Notes under the pieces: generated by a model
What the model saw: only the letters and a program-made list of their open reading frames with translations
Database searches by the model: none
Told to the model about the DNA's origin: nothing
Assembly: GCF_001540865.1 (NCBI RefSeq)
Contig: NC_033629.1
Coordinates: 1,697,490 to 1,761,489 of the forward strand
DNA: 64,000 nucleotides
Reading direction: 5' to 3'
Origin: Ananas comosus
Taxonomy: Eukaryota; Streptophyta; Magnoliopsida; Poales; Bromeliaceae
Position numbers and translations under genes: made by a program
Shown: positions 49,130-60,181 of the stretch, one piece after another
How the letters are laid out: each line of letters starts with the position of its first letter
How positions within the stretch are numbered: the first letter of the stretch is position 1

Positions 49130-49384
49130 ACCAAATCTTATCCAACTGGCACAAGCTAACCAGGTTCTGCCACGTCGGCACGAAGGATCTAAAATGTTAT
49201 CCACGGGCACCCTCAAAGACCACATGCCATATATGTTAATATGTGGCTTAGATTCTACAATCTTACTCTAGCAAGCTTTTAAAGTCTCTCTTTTTCCCTA
49301 CACATGCACTCTTGCTATCACCATACATAGAAAAAACAAAGAGGAGGAAGAAGAAGCAGCAGAGGAGAAAGAAGAAGAGACGCC
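49130..49384 (+). promoter_or_regulatory. PSAK: PSAK promoter and leader
   Basis: Upstream of the ATG lie an inverted I-box (CTTATC, 49137-49142, complement GATAAG), a G-box-like GCCACGTCGGC (49170-49180), and a second inverted GATAA-type site (GTTATCC at about 49197-49203). I-box plus G-box is the classic light-responsive pair of nuclear photosynthesis genes. No clear TATA box is visible at the expected distance; a pyrimidine-rich initiator-like stretch (TCTCTCTTTTTCCCTACAC) lies near 49285-49305. The role is inferred from motifs. Confidence 0.45.
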
Positions 49385-50084
49385 ATGGCTTGCAAGCTCG
49401 CCTCCTCCGCGGCGGTCGTGAGCTCCGTGCCGCAATTCTGCGGCCTCAAGAATCAAGCTCCGTCCATGGCAAGTTACCGAATCATTATCGTAAATATGGA
49501 ATGATCAGTTAGTAATAAATTTTATATATATATTTCAATTTTTGTATAATTTTTTTTAAAAAAATTATCTGCAGGTGGTGATGTTGCCCGCGATGAGGCG
49601 GAGGGGGAGAGGAGCCTTGGGGGCTCGCTGCGGCTTCATCGGTTCTCCGACCAACCTTGTAACTACTTCCAAGCTTTTTTTTTTTGATACGCAATCAAAA
49701 TACAAAATTATTAATAATAAAGAGATGATTCTCTAACCTTATATGCACATTGAGCATGAGTGATCGTTTCGTAACGGTTTTATATAAAGAAAATTTATTT
49801 ACGTGTCTTTTATGTTTGTCATGCACGTTAAATCGAGAATTACTGATCGGCAGATAATGATAACCACCACGAGCTTGATGCTGTTCGCCGGGCGGTTCGG
49901 CCTGGCGCCGTCGGCCAACCGGAAGGCGACGGCCGGGCTGAAGCTCGAGGTGCGCGACTCCGGGCTGCAGACGGCCGACCCGGCGGGGTTCACCCTGGCC
50001 GACACATTGGCCTGCGGCACCGTGGGCCACATCATGGGGGTCGGAATTGTGTTGGGCCTCAAGAACCTGGGCATAATACCATAA
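49385..50084 (+). CDS. PSAK: Photosystem I reaction centre subunit K, chloroplast precursor
   Basis: PSI-K is a two-helix thylakoid membrane subunit that helps attach the light-harvesting LHCI antenna to photosystem I. Exons 49385-49468, 49575-49658 and 49854-50084 give 132 residues, normal for a precursor. Residues 1 to about 48 form a Ser/Ala-rich, basic transit peptide ([10 protein letters not shown]..., [12 protein letters not shown]). The mature part begins near the conserved FIGSPTNL, with the first helix [16 protein letters not shown], the loop [10 protein letters not shown]...[21 protein letters not shown], and the second helix [15 protein letters not shown]. Intron 2 is GT-AG. Intron 1 appears to use a GC donor (ATG/GCAAGT); the nearest GT alternative, 27 bp further on, would add nine residues to the transit peptide. 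The gene has moderate GC content and a good start context (GCCATGGC). Confidence 0.93.
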
Positions 50085-51850
50085 ATCAACAACGAATTGG
50101 GTTCTTATGATGCTCCAGTGTGTTTATTTATGCCTTTTTGTGCTATATTGTTGTTAAGGGTTGTACATGGTGGTTTGGTTTACTTTTCTCTACTAAAAGA
50201 GATTTGCAATTATCCTTTCAAATTTTAAGAATGTAGAGGGAGAAAGTTCCATAGTAGTGATCTACTACTATCTAACCTAAATTAACAGCACTACTTTAGC
50301 TTCAAATTTTAAATACATAATTGATTATAATGAATTTAATTAATATATTTTATATAATTTTCATAACAAAAAAATTATTAAAATAAATAATTAACTTAAA
50401 TTTTAAAGTTAAAAATATCATTGATTATTTCAAACAAAATTAGATAATAAAATTAAAATTTTGACGGGCTAAGTTATCGATTTATTTTTTATGATAGAAT
50501 TCTCGATATATATAAAAAAAAATCTAATTTTCTACTTTTCTATATTATTATTATGTCTATGAAACTGTACATAAAATGTATGACTAAAAATAAATATCTT
50601 TTAAAAAAAATAATAATACAATATACATTTAATCTAGACTCTAGATCTAATTTTAAATAATTAAAATATTTCCTAATAAAAATTTTAACTAATTTGGACA
50701 CTTTCGAGTAAAGGCAATTATATTAGTGACATCATATTAGTGACATCGAAAGAGTATAAAATTTAATTTTTAAATAATTTAAATATTTTAGATCAGAACC
50801 AACGATCTTAATTTTTAAATAATTTAAATACTTTAGATCAGAACCAACGATCGTCGATTTGTAAATTCTATCATAAAAAATAAACCGATAGTACACCAAA
50901 TCATTTATTATAGATAGTAGAAGTAGGACTTGCATGCTATTCAAAATACAGTGGTCGTTGTGCACCTAAACCATTTTCGATAATTAAATTTTTAAATCGA
51001 TTATTAGTACCGTTAGACTTTATCCATAGTATTTGAACTATCTAAAAAAATAAAATTTTCAATTTTTCAATAACATTTACTTAATAATCGAAAGAATTAA
51101 AAATAAATGACTAAAAATAAAAATCTCATAAAAAAATTATATAGTACTAAAATTTTCGATTATAAATATTAATCTGTTGTAGATTTAATAAAAAAATTTT
51201 CTATTAGAATTTCATCCGATTTAAATACTTCTACAACGTCAAAGTAAGTTATAAACAGCATACATCAACTATTAAAAATTATTAATTTTAACCTGGTTTG
51301 TTCAATAAATAAATTGTATCAAAAAAATTACAAAATTAATTTTCTATGAAATTTAAACACGTTAGATCAAGTCCACAATCCACATAAGCCCATAGTCAAT
51401 CCAAAGTTTCAGCATTGAAAACACGAAAGTTTCTGTGCTCCTAATAGCACTAGTACTACACCGCAATGTATATAGAAACTACTAGTGATATACTCATTTT
51501 ATTTCAAAATTACAAAAAAAAAGAAATTAGTAGGAAATTATTTATAAAATTATCTTATTTGAAAAAAATAAAAAAAATTTATACATTCTTATCATTTCTA
51601 AAAGGTAAAATGAATATCTGGGTAAGTTACTTGATCATACCAGGTATTTTAGATACGAAATATTTGATGAAAAAATCATAGTTTTTGAGCAAGTGCTACA
51701 ATTATATAAATTCAAAAGAGCAAAATAGAGATTTAAAAAAAAAAAAACCGAGACAAGGTTCAAAATCAGTTATTTATACGAGGATTTGGTGCATTTTAGC
51801 CTTAAAATAAACTAAAAAAAAAAATTGAGATGTAAACAGGGAGTAAGTAA
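50085..51850. other. AT-rich spacer after PSAK
   Basis: The first about 130 bp are probably the PSAK 3' untranslated region (TTGTTGTTAAGGGTTGTACATGG). The rest is AT-rich, with a 45-bp tandem pair at 50763-50807 and 50808-50852 (one mismatch), and stretches (about 50980-51410) that share words such as TTTAAA(t/c)AC(t/g)T(t/c)AGATC with the long-arm foldback elements. No gene seen. Confidence 0.5.
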
Positions 51851-52249
51851 CAAGAAGCTCATAGAACAAGAGCGACCAGTGTCGCAATTCCTGTTATACC
51901 CTTCAATATCCGCCATAATTACGAGATACCCAGCCACACTATTACTAGGCTAAGCATCAGATACCTAATGGCATTTTCGTCATTCAATAAATAAGGTGTA
52001 ATAATCCCAAAAATTTTAGGGGGAAAAAAGAAGAAAATTTAATAAGGGGAATTAATACAAATTAATTTGTGCAATCTCAGCCGAAAGATGGTGATAATTT
52101 AGAAGAAATAATCACATTTATGGATCAGCAATTCTCTGCAATTTCATCACCGATCGCACAAAAGTTCCCCAAAAAAACAAACGAAGATTCATCAAATCGT
52201 ATGATGAAAATCACAAAAAAAACGAGAACTTATCGGAAAATCGAGGGAA

Positions 52250-52620
52250 AACAAAATGAAATTAAACATTAAAATTTGTGAAAAGGAGTCAGATAGAAAT
52301 GTCGATCACCATTGATCGTAGAAGGGATCGTAAGCCTGGGGCGACATTTAGCTCATCATCACGCTCCACGAATCGAGGCCTCTGCATCGATTTGAAAGAA
52401 ATGGATCAAAAAACAATCGAAATCGAGAGAAGCGTAATATGGAGAGGGAAATGGGATCGAGAGAGGGGAGACGAAGAAGATGATGGGGGAGGTGAAATTG
52501 GGGGCGGCGATCTATGAAAAGAGGGATTAGGGTTTCCGCATCTTTTTGTTTTATAGCGGAGAATGGGTCGCGTAAATTAATGGGCCGCTATACGGCCCAG
52601 TAGAACGAGGCCTATATAAC
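52250..52620 (-). promoter_or_regulatory. Orphan housekeeping-type promoter and leader
   Basis: On the minus strand, from right to left: two TGGGCC-type site II elements (complement of GGCCCA near 52593-52600, and GGCCCATTAA near 52575-52584), a possible TATA stretch CTATAAAAC (about 52548-52556), the telo-box AAACCCTAAT (complement at about 52525-52534), a pyrimidine-rich leader, and an ATG at 52387. Site II plus telo-box is the signature of ribosomal, snoRNA and other growth-linked genes in plants. No recognisable gene body follows to the left, so this is either a cut-off gene, a noncoding RNA gene or one with tiny exons. Confidence 0.5.
52289..52387 (-). CDS. Candidate 32-residue ORF / first exon behind the orphan promoter
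   Basis: The first ATG in the leader opens a 32-codon frame beginning MQRPRFVERDDELN and ending in TGA at 52289-52291. I do not recognise it. It could be a genuine short peptide, the first exon of a truncated gene (possible donors ATG/GTGATC inside it), or chance. Further left on the same strand, a GAAATTGCAG at about 52132-52141 looks like a 3' splice site, which would fit a leader or first intron. No homologous downstream coding sequence is visible before the AT-rich spacer. Confidence 0.3.
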   Translation of the reverse strand: MQRPRFVERDDELNVAPGLRSLLRSMVIDISI

Positions 52621-52674
52621 GTTTGGGCCTTTTTGAGGTGAGATACTTACTGGTTTTGGATAAAATTATAGACA

Positions 52675-53160
52675 CCCCCAGAGTAGAACTACTATACTCA
52701 TAAGTTGTTTTCGATGATGAAGCTTTCGAATCGACGGTCCTTTTCGTTAAATATAATCTAAAGTATTTAAAATTTTTAAAAAAATAAATTTTATAATTTT
52801 TCGAAATCATAATAAAGTCTTAACAGTCAAAATCAAACGACGTTCTGAGAATGAATAATTGGATCCTTCAATTTAAGATCGGAGTTATTGATCTTTTATC
52901 TAGATAGTGAATATAATTTTCTATCAAAAATTCAACCTATTCCAATTCTTTTATACCGTTAAACTAGCAAATATCTTATACCGGCCGTTAAAAATTATCA
53001 ATTTTGTGACTTTTTGATCGTATGGTAAATAATGTCAAAAAATTATAAAATTTGATTTTTAGAAATTTTAAATGCTCTAGATAATGTTTAACGGTATGGA
53101 TTGTCGATTTGGAATCTCTATCATCGAAAACGACTTATGAGTAATTTTGATAACTCTTGG
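52675..53160. mobile_element. Long-arm foldback element, copy 2
   Basis: The left arm begins TACTCATAAGTTGTTTTCGATGATGAAGC, and the right arm is its complement (ATCGAAAACGACTTATGAGTA). The arms are about 150 bp. The core (GGATCCTTCAATTTAAGATC...) is the inverted counterpart of the core in the copy at 28516-29030. It lies just upstream of the orphan promoter. Confidence 0.7.
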
Positions 53161-53217
53161 ACTTCTTTTATAAATTTGATTTAGCTATTTTTGTTGGTAA
53201 TTTTGAAAATTTTCTTA

Positions 53218-53532
53218 GCATCCGTTTGGTTCGGGATTAAGGGGTGGAATAACCCCTTAACCCCGAAGTTATTCCCAAACACCCATTTTGGGGGGTAGGG
53301 TTAGGTGGGGTTAGCTAACTCCACCCCACCTCACTAGTTCAACTAAACAAAACACTATTTTACCCGCTATCCTTTTTATCACATTTACTCCAATCAAACA
53401 CTATTTTATTTATATTTGGACTAAATCCAATTTTCAACCAAACACAAAATTACTCTAACCCTACCTTAACTCTGAACTTAACTATATCTCTGAAATAACA
53501 AATTTTTACTTAATCCCGAATCAAACGGTGGC
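53218..53532. mobile_element. Tourist-type (PIF/Harbinger) MITE
   Basis: 315 bp starting GCATCCGTTTGGTTCGGG and ending with the complement of GCCACCGTTTGATTCGGG, flanked by a TTA triplet at 53215-53217 and 53533-53535. A TWA target and CCGTTTGG termini are typical of Tourist elements. It is non-coding. Confidence 0.75.
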
Positions 53533-53810
53533 TTAGAATCAAAAGAAACGTGCACAAGAAACGCACGTAATCAAGAGTTGCTTTAGTAAAGAAAGGGAGG
53601 CCACGTGCCATCTCTCGTAAGTGTTTGATTTTAACAAAATTTTTAAAATAGCTAACTGAAGAAACTAGAACAAACAATTAGTGAGTAGAGGATGCGCAAA
53701 TTAATTTTTTTTTTTTAAAAAGATTAAGGAGTCATTTTAAATCTATACAATTTAACCATTAGTTTTTTGAAAAAATTATATTGTTTTTTCTTTTTTTTGC
53801 TATTTACTTC

Positions 53811-53952
53811 TTTTTTTTTTTTGAGAAATATGATAGCACGCTATCCCCTTCATTTATTTCGTTAGCTGGAAATGTGAATCAACTAGGATTTGAACTTGGG
53901 ATCTCGGATACCAACCACCAAACCCTTTGCCACTTGCTCTAGAGGCGGTCGG
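53811..53952 (-). mobile_element. tRNA-derived SINE, copy 3
   Basis: 142 bp on the minus strand with an exact 14-bp duplication TTGCTATTTACTTC (53797-53810 and 53953-53966), the youngest-looking copy. The complement reads an A-box-like AGCAAGTGGCAAAGGG, a B box AGTTCAAATCC, the conserved TAGTTGATTCACATTTCCAGCTAACG, the tail hairpin GATAGCGTGCTATC (53832-53845) and an A-tract. Confidence 0.92.
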
Positions 53953-53966
53953 TTGCTATTTACTTC

Positions 53967-54990
53967 AAAGAGTTGAAATTAGAGGGGTTTACATTATTAA
54001 AATTCTTGTACAAATCTAAATTTGTGATGCATTATTAATAAAAGTATCTAAAACTAGCTTTTTTTTTTCCCTTCAAATAAAAAAGTAAAAAAAATGTAGT
54101 GCGAGTTCGTTAAGGGTCGTCTGAACAAAGACATCTGTATATGATAAACTAAATGTAGTGGTACAGTTTTTAAATCATAGATAAGTACAAAGCATAGAGC
54201 CATCTAATTGATGCGCTAGGACGAATTTGTATTCAAAATTTGAATTTATTAACAAATTCCGTATAACCAAATTAAAAATTATGCTTTTTCTTAAAAGTAC
54301 TATGACAACAACCTAATGCCCTTGAGGGCCCTCACCGTTCATTTTAGTCAAACCTAAATATAACTAACATTTTGATAATGTGGAGTACCACACTACCACA
54401 TAAATTAAAGCACCCTTTACTATATCAAAGTTCTAATTTTTTAAAAAAATTTGTTTGAAAAAGATGTGATCGAAACCCACGTATCGGTGCTATTTTAAAG
54501 CGTATATGAATTAGAAACTAAGATAAATAATAATCGAAACCGAAAATTCAAAAGGAACAATGCGTGTACAACATTTGTGTAAAAGTTGTGACAAATTACA
54601 CAACATGGATGCTCAATCCCCTGGGACATTGTAGTTTATGATTAATATATATGTACTTAAGTTGCAACATTTTCCAAATTTGAAGGGGTTTATTTTTTAA
54701 TGCAATAGATGATATATATCTAACTATGCACAACACATCCAATATTCTAGTGTGGGTGAAGGGAACAAGACAAAAGATGGTGGGTTTTGTTAAACCCTAT
54801 TAACAGTGTGAATGACTTTTATTAGGGTTTGTTATCTTTTGAGGAAACTTGGGTAGGGTTTTATTATGATTTATGAGCTCTCCCCCTAGCAAAATTTGGT
54901 GGCTAGGGTTTTGTTTGTTCCAGTTTTGGGGTTTTGAGAGCATCTCCTCTCTCCCTCCTTTTCATATTTATCTATTTTTACGGTTTTGTG
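53967..54990. other. Spacer, nothing recognised
   Basis: Mostly unique AT-rich sequence, less AT-rich near 54770-54980, with no coding frame that I can support. Confidence 0.45.
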
Positions 54991-54992
54991 CA

Positions 54993-55476
54993 GGAGAAAT
55001 TATTGTCTGCACCGGGTGTATTGGTACATCTGTATCTCATACTCTGTATTTCTAAAATTCTGACACGAAAGCTTAAATTTAGAATATTACTCATCTAATG
55101 CATTCCATTACGTCTAAAAGGCCTATCCATTGAAGATTATAATTTTTTGACACCAACTTTTATGAATATTACATTTTTTATATAATAAATTTTATGAAAT
55201 ATTATACACAATGTTCTAAAATTCAAAACTTCTGTAAATCTATATTGTTCTAATCAAAGAATTTAATGATTTGACTGATAGTCTCTGGCGTAAATGATAA
55301 AAAGCTTGATTGTTAGTATCTGAAGTTTAGTTGTGGGAGATTTTTATTACGTAAATTTTTTAGATGCCGGAGATCATGTCATATCGTATCTCATATCATA
55401 TCGGACCATCCGTAAATCACTTAATCGGTACGGTGTCGAACGCAAGGATACACCGGGTGCAGCAATAATTTTTCCC
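54993..55476. mobile_element. MITE with GGAGAAATTATTG/TGCACCGGGTGTA ends
   Basis: The left end GGAGAAATTATTGTCTGCAC and the right end (complement GGGAAAAATTATTGCTGCAC) are inverted and continue into CCGGGTGTA-type sequence on both sides. No exact target duplication seen. Inside, about 55282-55330 resembles a SINE head (TCTGGCGTAAATGATAAAAAGCTTGATTGTTAGTATCTGA), apparently a truncated copy. Confidence 0.55.
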
Positions 55477-55549
55477 GTATGAAACACAGGATACAGCGGG
55501 AATTATTTATATTTCCCAAAAATTCTTCGATGTACTCTTTTACATATTT

Positions 55550-55900
55550 AAAAAATCCGCGAGGCTGACACGTGGGGCCCAGGTGATGTGGGCCATAGAT
55601 GTCAGTGTAACATCAGTGCCACGTCATACGTTAGGTTTCGTGCGAGTGAGATGTGGACATGTGGTCTAACTCGTATTCAGAGCAACCGTTACATATCACC
55701 GGTCGCGAAGCTGATCTGTGGGGCCCACCACACGTTGAGCGGACACGTGTCGGTGACCCGCCGAGGAGTCTTTGCTTTGGAAGGGAACGTTTGACCGGCC
55801 GAGGCGCCAAAATAAAAGGATTTGAAAAAGCCCGCGCCGAGCGTTGAGGCGGTGAAAAATCGGCGAGGTTTTGGATTCCTCGGCTTGATTAGCGGGGCTA
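55550..55900. other. GC-rich island with G-boxes upstream of remorin gene
   Basis: A GC-richer stretch with CACGTG at 55569-55574 and the palindrome ACACGTGT at 55743-55750. The open frames through it show no domain. It may be a regulatory island for the remorin gene 1 kb to the right or a relic of another locus. Confidence 0.35.
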
Positions 55901-56547
55901 ATAATTTGTTGGTTAAAATTACGACCATGCCCCTCTAAATTTGTACTTTAATATCAATGTTTTAAATTTTCTTTTTTTTTTCTTTTTTTTTTTTAAATGT
56001 GGGATTACGTTTTAACTGGAGTAGTTTTTGAGAGGTCAAACTAATGACATCAGAATAATATCATAAATAATAAACTATTAATTTTTATGTATAAAATAAT
56101 AAAGATAAACACCGATTAATATGAGGAATAATTTACCTCTTAATTACTGGTTCTAACTATAAAATCTAAAATTACTGGTTCTAGCTATAAACAAAAATTT
56201 GATGGTTGCAACATTCTCAATAATATGTAGTTATTATATATTCAATTACATGTTTTTATAATTACTCCGCATTTATACCAAAATTTCGACTGAAATGGTT
56301 AGCCCGTGCTGTGAGATTCGTGCTTCCAAATTCTTTTTTTTAAAATATGTTTAACATAAGAAATTTATTAAGACTAGAAATATCATGAGATTTCTAATAT
56401 TTGTGAAAGAATGCAAAATTAATCACAGTTATTCTTCAACAACCTAAGTTCTTGTAGGAAACTTATTTCAATATTTACATATTCAACATTAGATTTTAGA
56501 CCATATCTATAACTAATTTATGTAATTTTTAATTTTAACATTTTTTT

Positions 56548-56635
56548 TTTTGGATGAATGTAACACGCTATCTGTTTCATTCATTAAGCAAATAAAAGTA
56601 GCTATATAAAGTGAGACAGCCAGGGTCTCGAAAAG
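56548..56635 (-). mobile_element. LINE 3'-end fragment
   Basis: The complement ends TTTGCTTAATGAATGAAACAGATAGCGTGTTAC before an A-tract, matching the LINE 3' end at about 9628-9660 (TTTGCTTAATGAATGAAGC...). It is a short 5'-truncated insertion. Confidence 0.6.
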
Positions 56636-56835
56636 GCGCAAAAAACCAAAAAAAAAATGTAATGTATTCTGTGTAATGTACTAATGTATGAGATACGCAG
56701 GTACAGCAGGTTCAGGAAATAAATTTATTATTTATCTCCTCCCCACCACTGTCTCTGACAAAGAGTCTACAAAAACCATCATAGTCCCTGCAACAAGTCC
56801 TGAGTTTACTCCTGAGTTTTAGCTCCCACCCCAAA

Positions 56836-56838
<3 letters not shown>

Positions 56839-56880
<42 letters not shown>
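56839..56880. repeat. (CT)n tract abutting the remorin start codon
   Basis: About 20 CT units run up to the base before the ATG at 56881, so the tract is in the 5' leader. Confidence 0.85.
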
Positions 56881-56885
<5 letters not shown>

Positions 56886-59800
56886 TTATGGGAGGATCCG
56901 CAAAATTCAGGTATAAGCTTATTGAGCCAAAGTAAAATACCAACTTTATCTTTTTTCATGCATTTCTCATGAAATATCTCCATTTGTTACTACTATAAAA
57001 TCTAATGACCCTTTTCTTTTTGGCATGTTATGTATGTTATCTTTTAAACTTATTATTATGTTTTAATGATGTGAGGAAAATACTTTCCATTTCTTTGGTT
57101 TGTTTTTAGTTTTAAGATATCTCATTTTTGTTGGTAACAGGATAATAATGTTTAGTAAACTGGGTCTTTCCATATTAGAGTTGTAACAAGTTATTTGTTT
57201 GTTTAGTTTTTTCATGTTAGTTGAACTAGTAGATTAAAGTTGATAAAAAAAAAAAAACAATCCCTTACTGTATTTTCTGAAAATGTAATGAATGCATCTG
57301 AACTCTTCCAATCTTTTTTTTTTTACTGGTAGATTAAAGGTGATAAAAAATGCTTCTTATTTTTAATTTTTTTAGTAGTTTTATTACTTTAAGTGTGTTT
57401 GGTATGGGATTTTTATGGGAGTTGAACTAGTCCTTAAGATATATGCAGAACCACATTAATAGAATGTTCATGCAACTTAATTATTGATCAATTTTCCAGT
57501 TTAGCATTTAATCGATCAATCGTGCACTGTTGCTTTCGTTGAATTAATATTGGTGGGTGGAGTTTTAAATCTCAAACACAGTACACATGCTAAAAGCAAT
57601 TTTTCTAACTTGTGGGACAATGCATGTGGATTAGAATTTAAGATTTTAAGTGCTCTCTACATAGAGTGAGGTAATTAGTAAATTAAGTACTTTGAATTTG
57701 ATTTATGAATTATGGGTGCAGTTGGGAGTGATTTCCCCTACTAAACTGAAGATGAAACTATTGGGTTCTCAAAGTAGCAGAAAAGGGGAAGTGGGGAACA
57801 ACTCATCCAGAGCATCCCCTTCTAAGCTCGACGACATGGAGCACTCGAGAAGAAGCTTATTGGCCGGAGATCTTGTTGAAGAAGGTACAAAATATGCTGA
57901 TATATTGATTATGTTACTGTCGATTTCTAAAATCTAAAGTGAACCATGTTTAATATCTCTAAAAGATACTTAGATAGCCACAAAGTCATACCTGTGCAAA
58001 AATAATCCTACTTTTTGAAGTAATTTTAGCTGTAAGTTGTTGAAAATCTGAGTAGGTATATTTGAAAATTCGTACCTGTATCTGTTTATGTGTCGGATTG
58101 TACTGTACAAGCCAATTTGCATGTGTTGTGCCAACATGGATGCTAACACATCAGTAGCTTTTTTGAGGATCTTTGAGGGTGTCATATGTCAGAGGGTATA
58201 TGTATGTAAAATTCGCCGTCTAATCTACCTTAGTTATTATCTTTTGTTGTTCACAGATGTCATGAAAGAGCCTAAAGATGGTCTCACCCTCGGCACGAAT
58301 ACAAATTCAGAAACTTCTGAATTGGAGTCTAAAATGGATAGCAGTGGAGTTCAGAACAATCGAGCAGGTGTTTCCGGTCATTTTAAGCTGACTGACAGCT
58401 TAAACACAGCAGAATCTATTATGCCTTCGGAAGAAGATTGTAATGGCAATGAAAGTGGGCAAGACAATGTTTCAACTAATAGTTTTGAGTTCCAAAGAGG
58501 AGAGAGAACAGTGCAACATCCGGTAATTGGTCCGTTTATTAGGAATGCGCCTTCGAAGTGGAACGACGCAGAAAAATGGATAGTAAATCGGAATCTTATG
58601 CATTCGAATCCAGATGCCTTGAAGAAGACCATTCCACAAGGCCCGAAATCTCGACAAGCGATCATTTCCAACTGTGTTAGGGTCGCTCCGGAGGCTCTCA
58701 ATAATGCAGAGCAAAAGCATCAGCTTCTTCAAGTTGCAGATACAAAAAGTAGTTCCGGTGCGAAGTTTTCCTTTGATCCTAATTGTGTGCGCGCCAGCTC
58801 AGAATCGGCGAATGCGAGAAGTGTGTTGACTGATTTATCTCCTGTAACTGGAGATTCGGGAAGTGTAACTAGACCTCAGAATGGGCTTAATCACAAGAAC
58901 AAGAAGATTTCTATGCCTGGAGTTTCTGCTAGCGCACCAAAAGGTTCTCTCATTTGCTCATAAATCCACAATTTTTGTAATCTTAGGTGGTACAAATTGT
59001 TTTTAGTTATCTATAGCCTATAGACCATATGAACATAACAAGTTTGAAAGAAATGTGAGATTGCAATTCTTTTTTCGTCCTGCAGTTACTTCTGTCGAGT
59101 CGGTCTTAATGAAGGACGCCGGAACCGAGATGACTCCCATTGGAAGCCAAGAAACATCGAGAATTGGTACTCCGATTGGGGCTATAACGCCCGTTCTAAG
59201 CCCACTCTGTTCGATGCCTTCGACTCCCAAATGCGGGATATCGGAGTTGTCTGACAATGAACTTCAGCTGAGAACGAGAAGAGAAATCGCTGCTCTCGGC
59301 CTGCAGCTAGGCAAAATGAACATTGCCTCTTGGGCCAGTAAAGACAATCCGGAAATTTCCTTTCAGCCTAATGAGACTGCTGATGCAGAACAAAATGCAA
59401 GGAGGGAAAATGAAGCCCGTGCCGCGGAATGGGAGGAGTCTCAACGATCTAAATGTGTCGCGAGGTAATGTCGAATAATCAGAGTCATACGTATAAAATA
59501 AAAAATACAAATGTTGTCATGTTCTTGCTGTGGCTCTAACCGCGGGCTTTTGCATCATGCAGATATAAGCACGAGGAGTTCAAAATACAAGAATGGGAGA
59601 GTCGGCAAAAAGCGAAATTTGAGGCCGAAATGATGAGGGTTGAGGTAACTTTCATTTACAACTTTCCATTTAGAAGTGTTCTCAATTTACTGTAAAAAGA
59701 TAATTTGTAGTACTTGTTTGTTTGAATCATAATGTGTATACCATACAGTAAATCAAGGAATGAAGAGAAAAACTCAATATTGGGTCTACTAGATGGCGAG

Positions 59801-60181
59801 AACACATCGATTTTTATCATAAAACAATCATATATTCGACTAGTATTTATTCTTTTATTCTTTTTAGGAAGACAATGCTCATTGAATTCTAAGTTTATGT
59901 GATGTTAAGGCTTGATCAAACACGGTTAATTCCACGTGTAAAATGACATGTTGTGAACTGTCTATCTTCAGGCTCAGGCCGAACAAATGAAAGCCCGTGC
60001 GCAGCAGAAGATGGCAGAAAAGCTTGCAGTTACGCGTCGTAAAGCGGAAAGGAAACAAGCCATAGCCGAGGCCAGGAGAAGCCGTCGCGCAGCGAGAACA
60101 GCAACGCAGGTGGCGTGGATTCGGCAGACCGGTCGCGTGCCCTCGCCGCATTTCCTCGGCTGCTGTAGTTGGTTTCTCTGA
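56881..60181 (+). CDS. Remorin family protein (C-terminal remorin domain)
   Basis: Remorins are plant-specific proteins attached to the inner face of the plasma membrane, where they organise nanodomains. Exons 56881-56910, 57722-57884, 58257-58943, 59086-59464, 59563-59644 and 59972-60181 join in frame to 516 residues; all introns are GT-AG. The N-terminal 360 residues are hydrophilic, Ser/Asn-rich and probably disordered. At about 365 comes REIAALGLQLGKMNIASWAS, then the coiled-coil remorin domain (about 400-505) with AAEWEESQRSK, KIQEWESRQKAKFEAEM and the Arg/Ala-rich RRKAERKQAIAEARR. The C-terminus GCCSWFL has two adjacent cysteines, likely S-acylation sites of the membrane anchor. Exon 1 codes for only ten residues and follows a (CT)n leader. 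It resembles long-N-terminus remorins such as Arabidopsis At1g45207; the group is not assigned with certainty. Confidence 0.93.

Noticed and set aside
55588..55928. Overlapping 60-80 codon frames in the GC-rich island
   Set aside because: Three overlapping frames on both strands, none with a motif or splice context.
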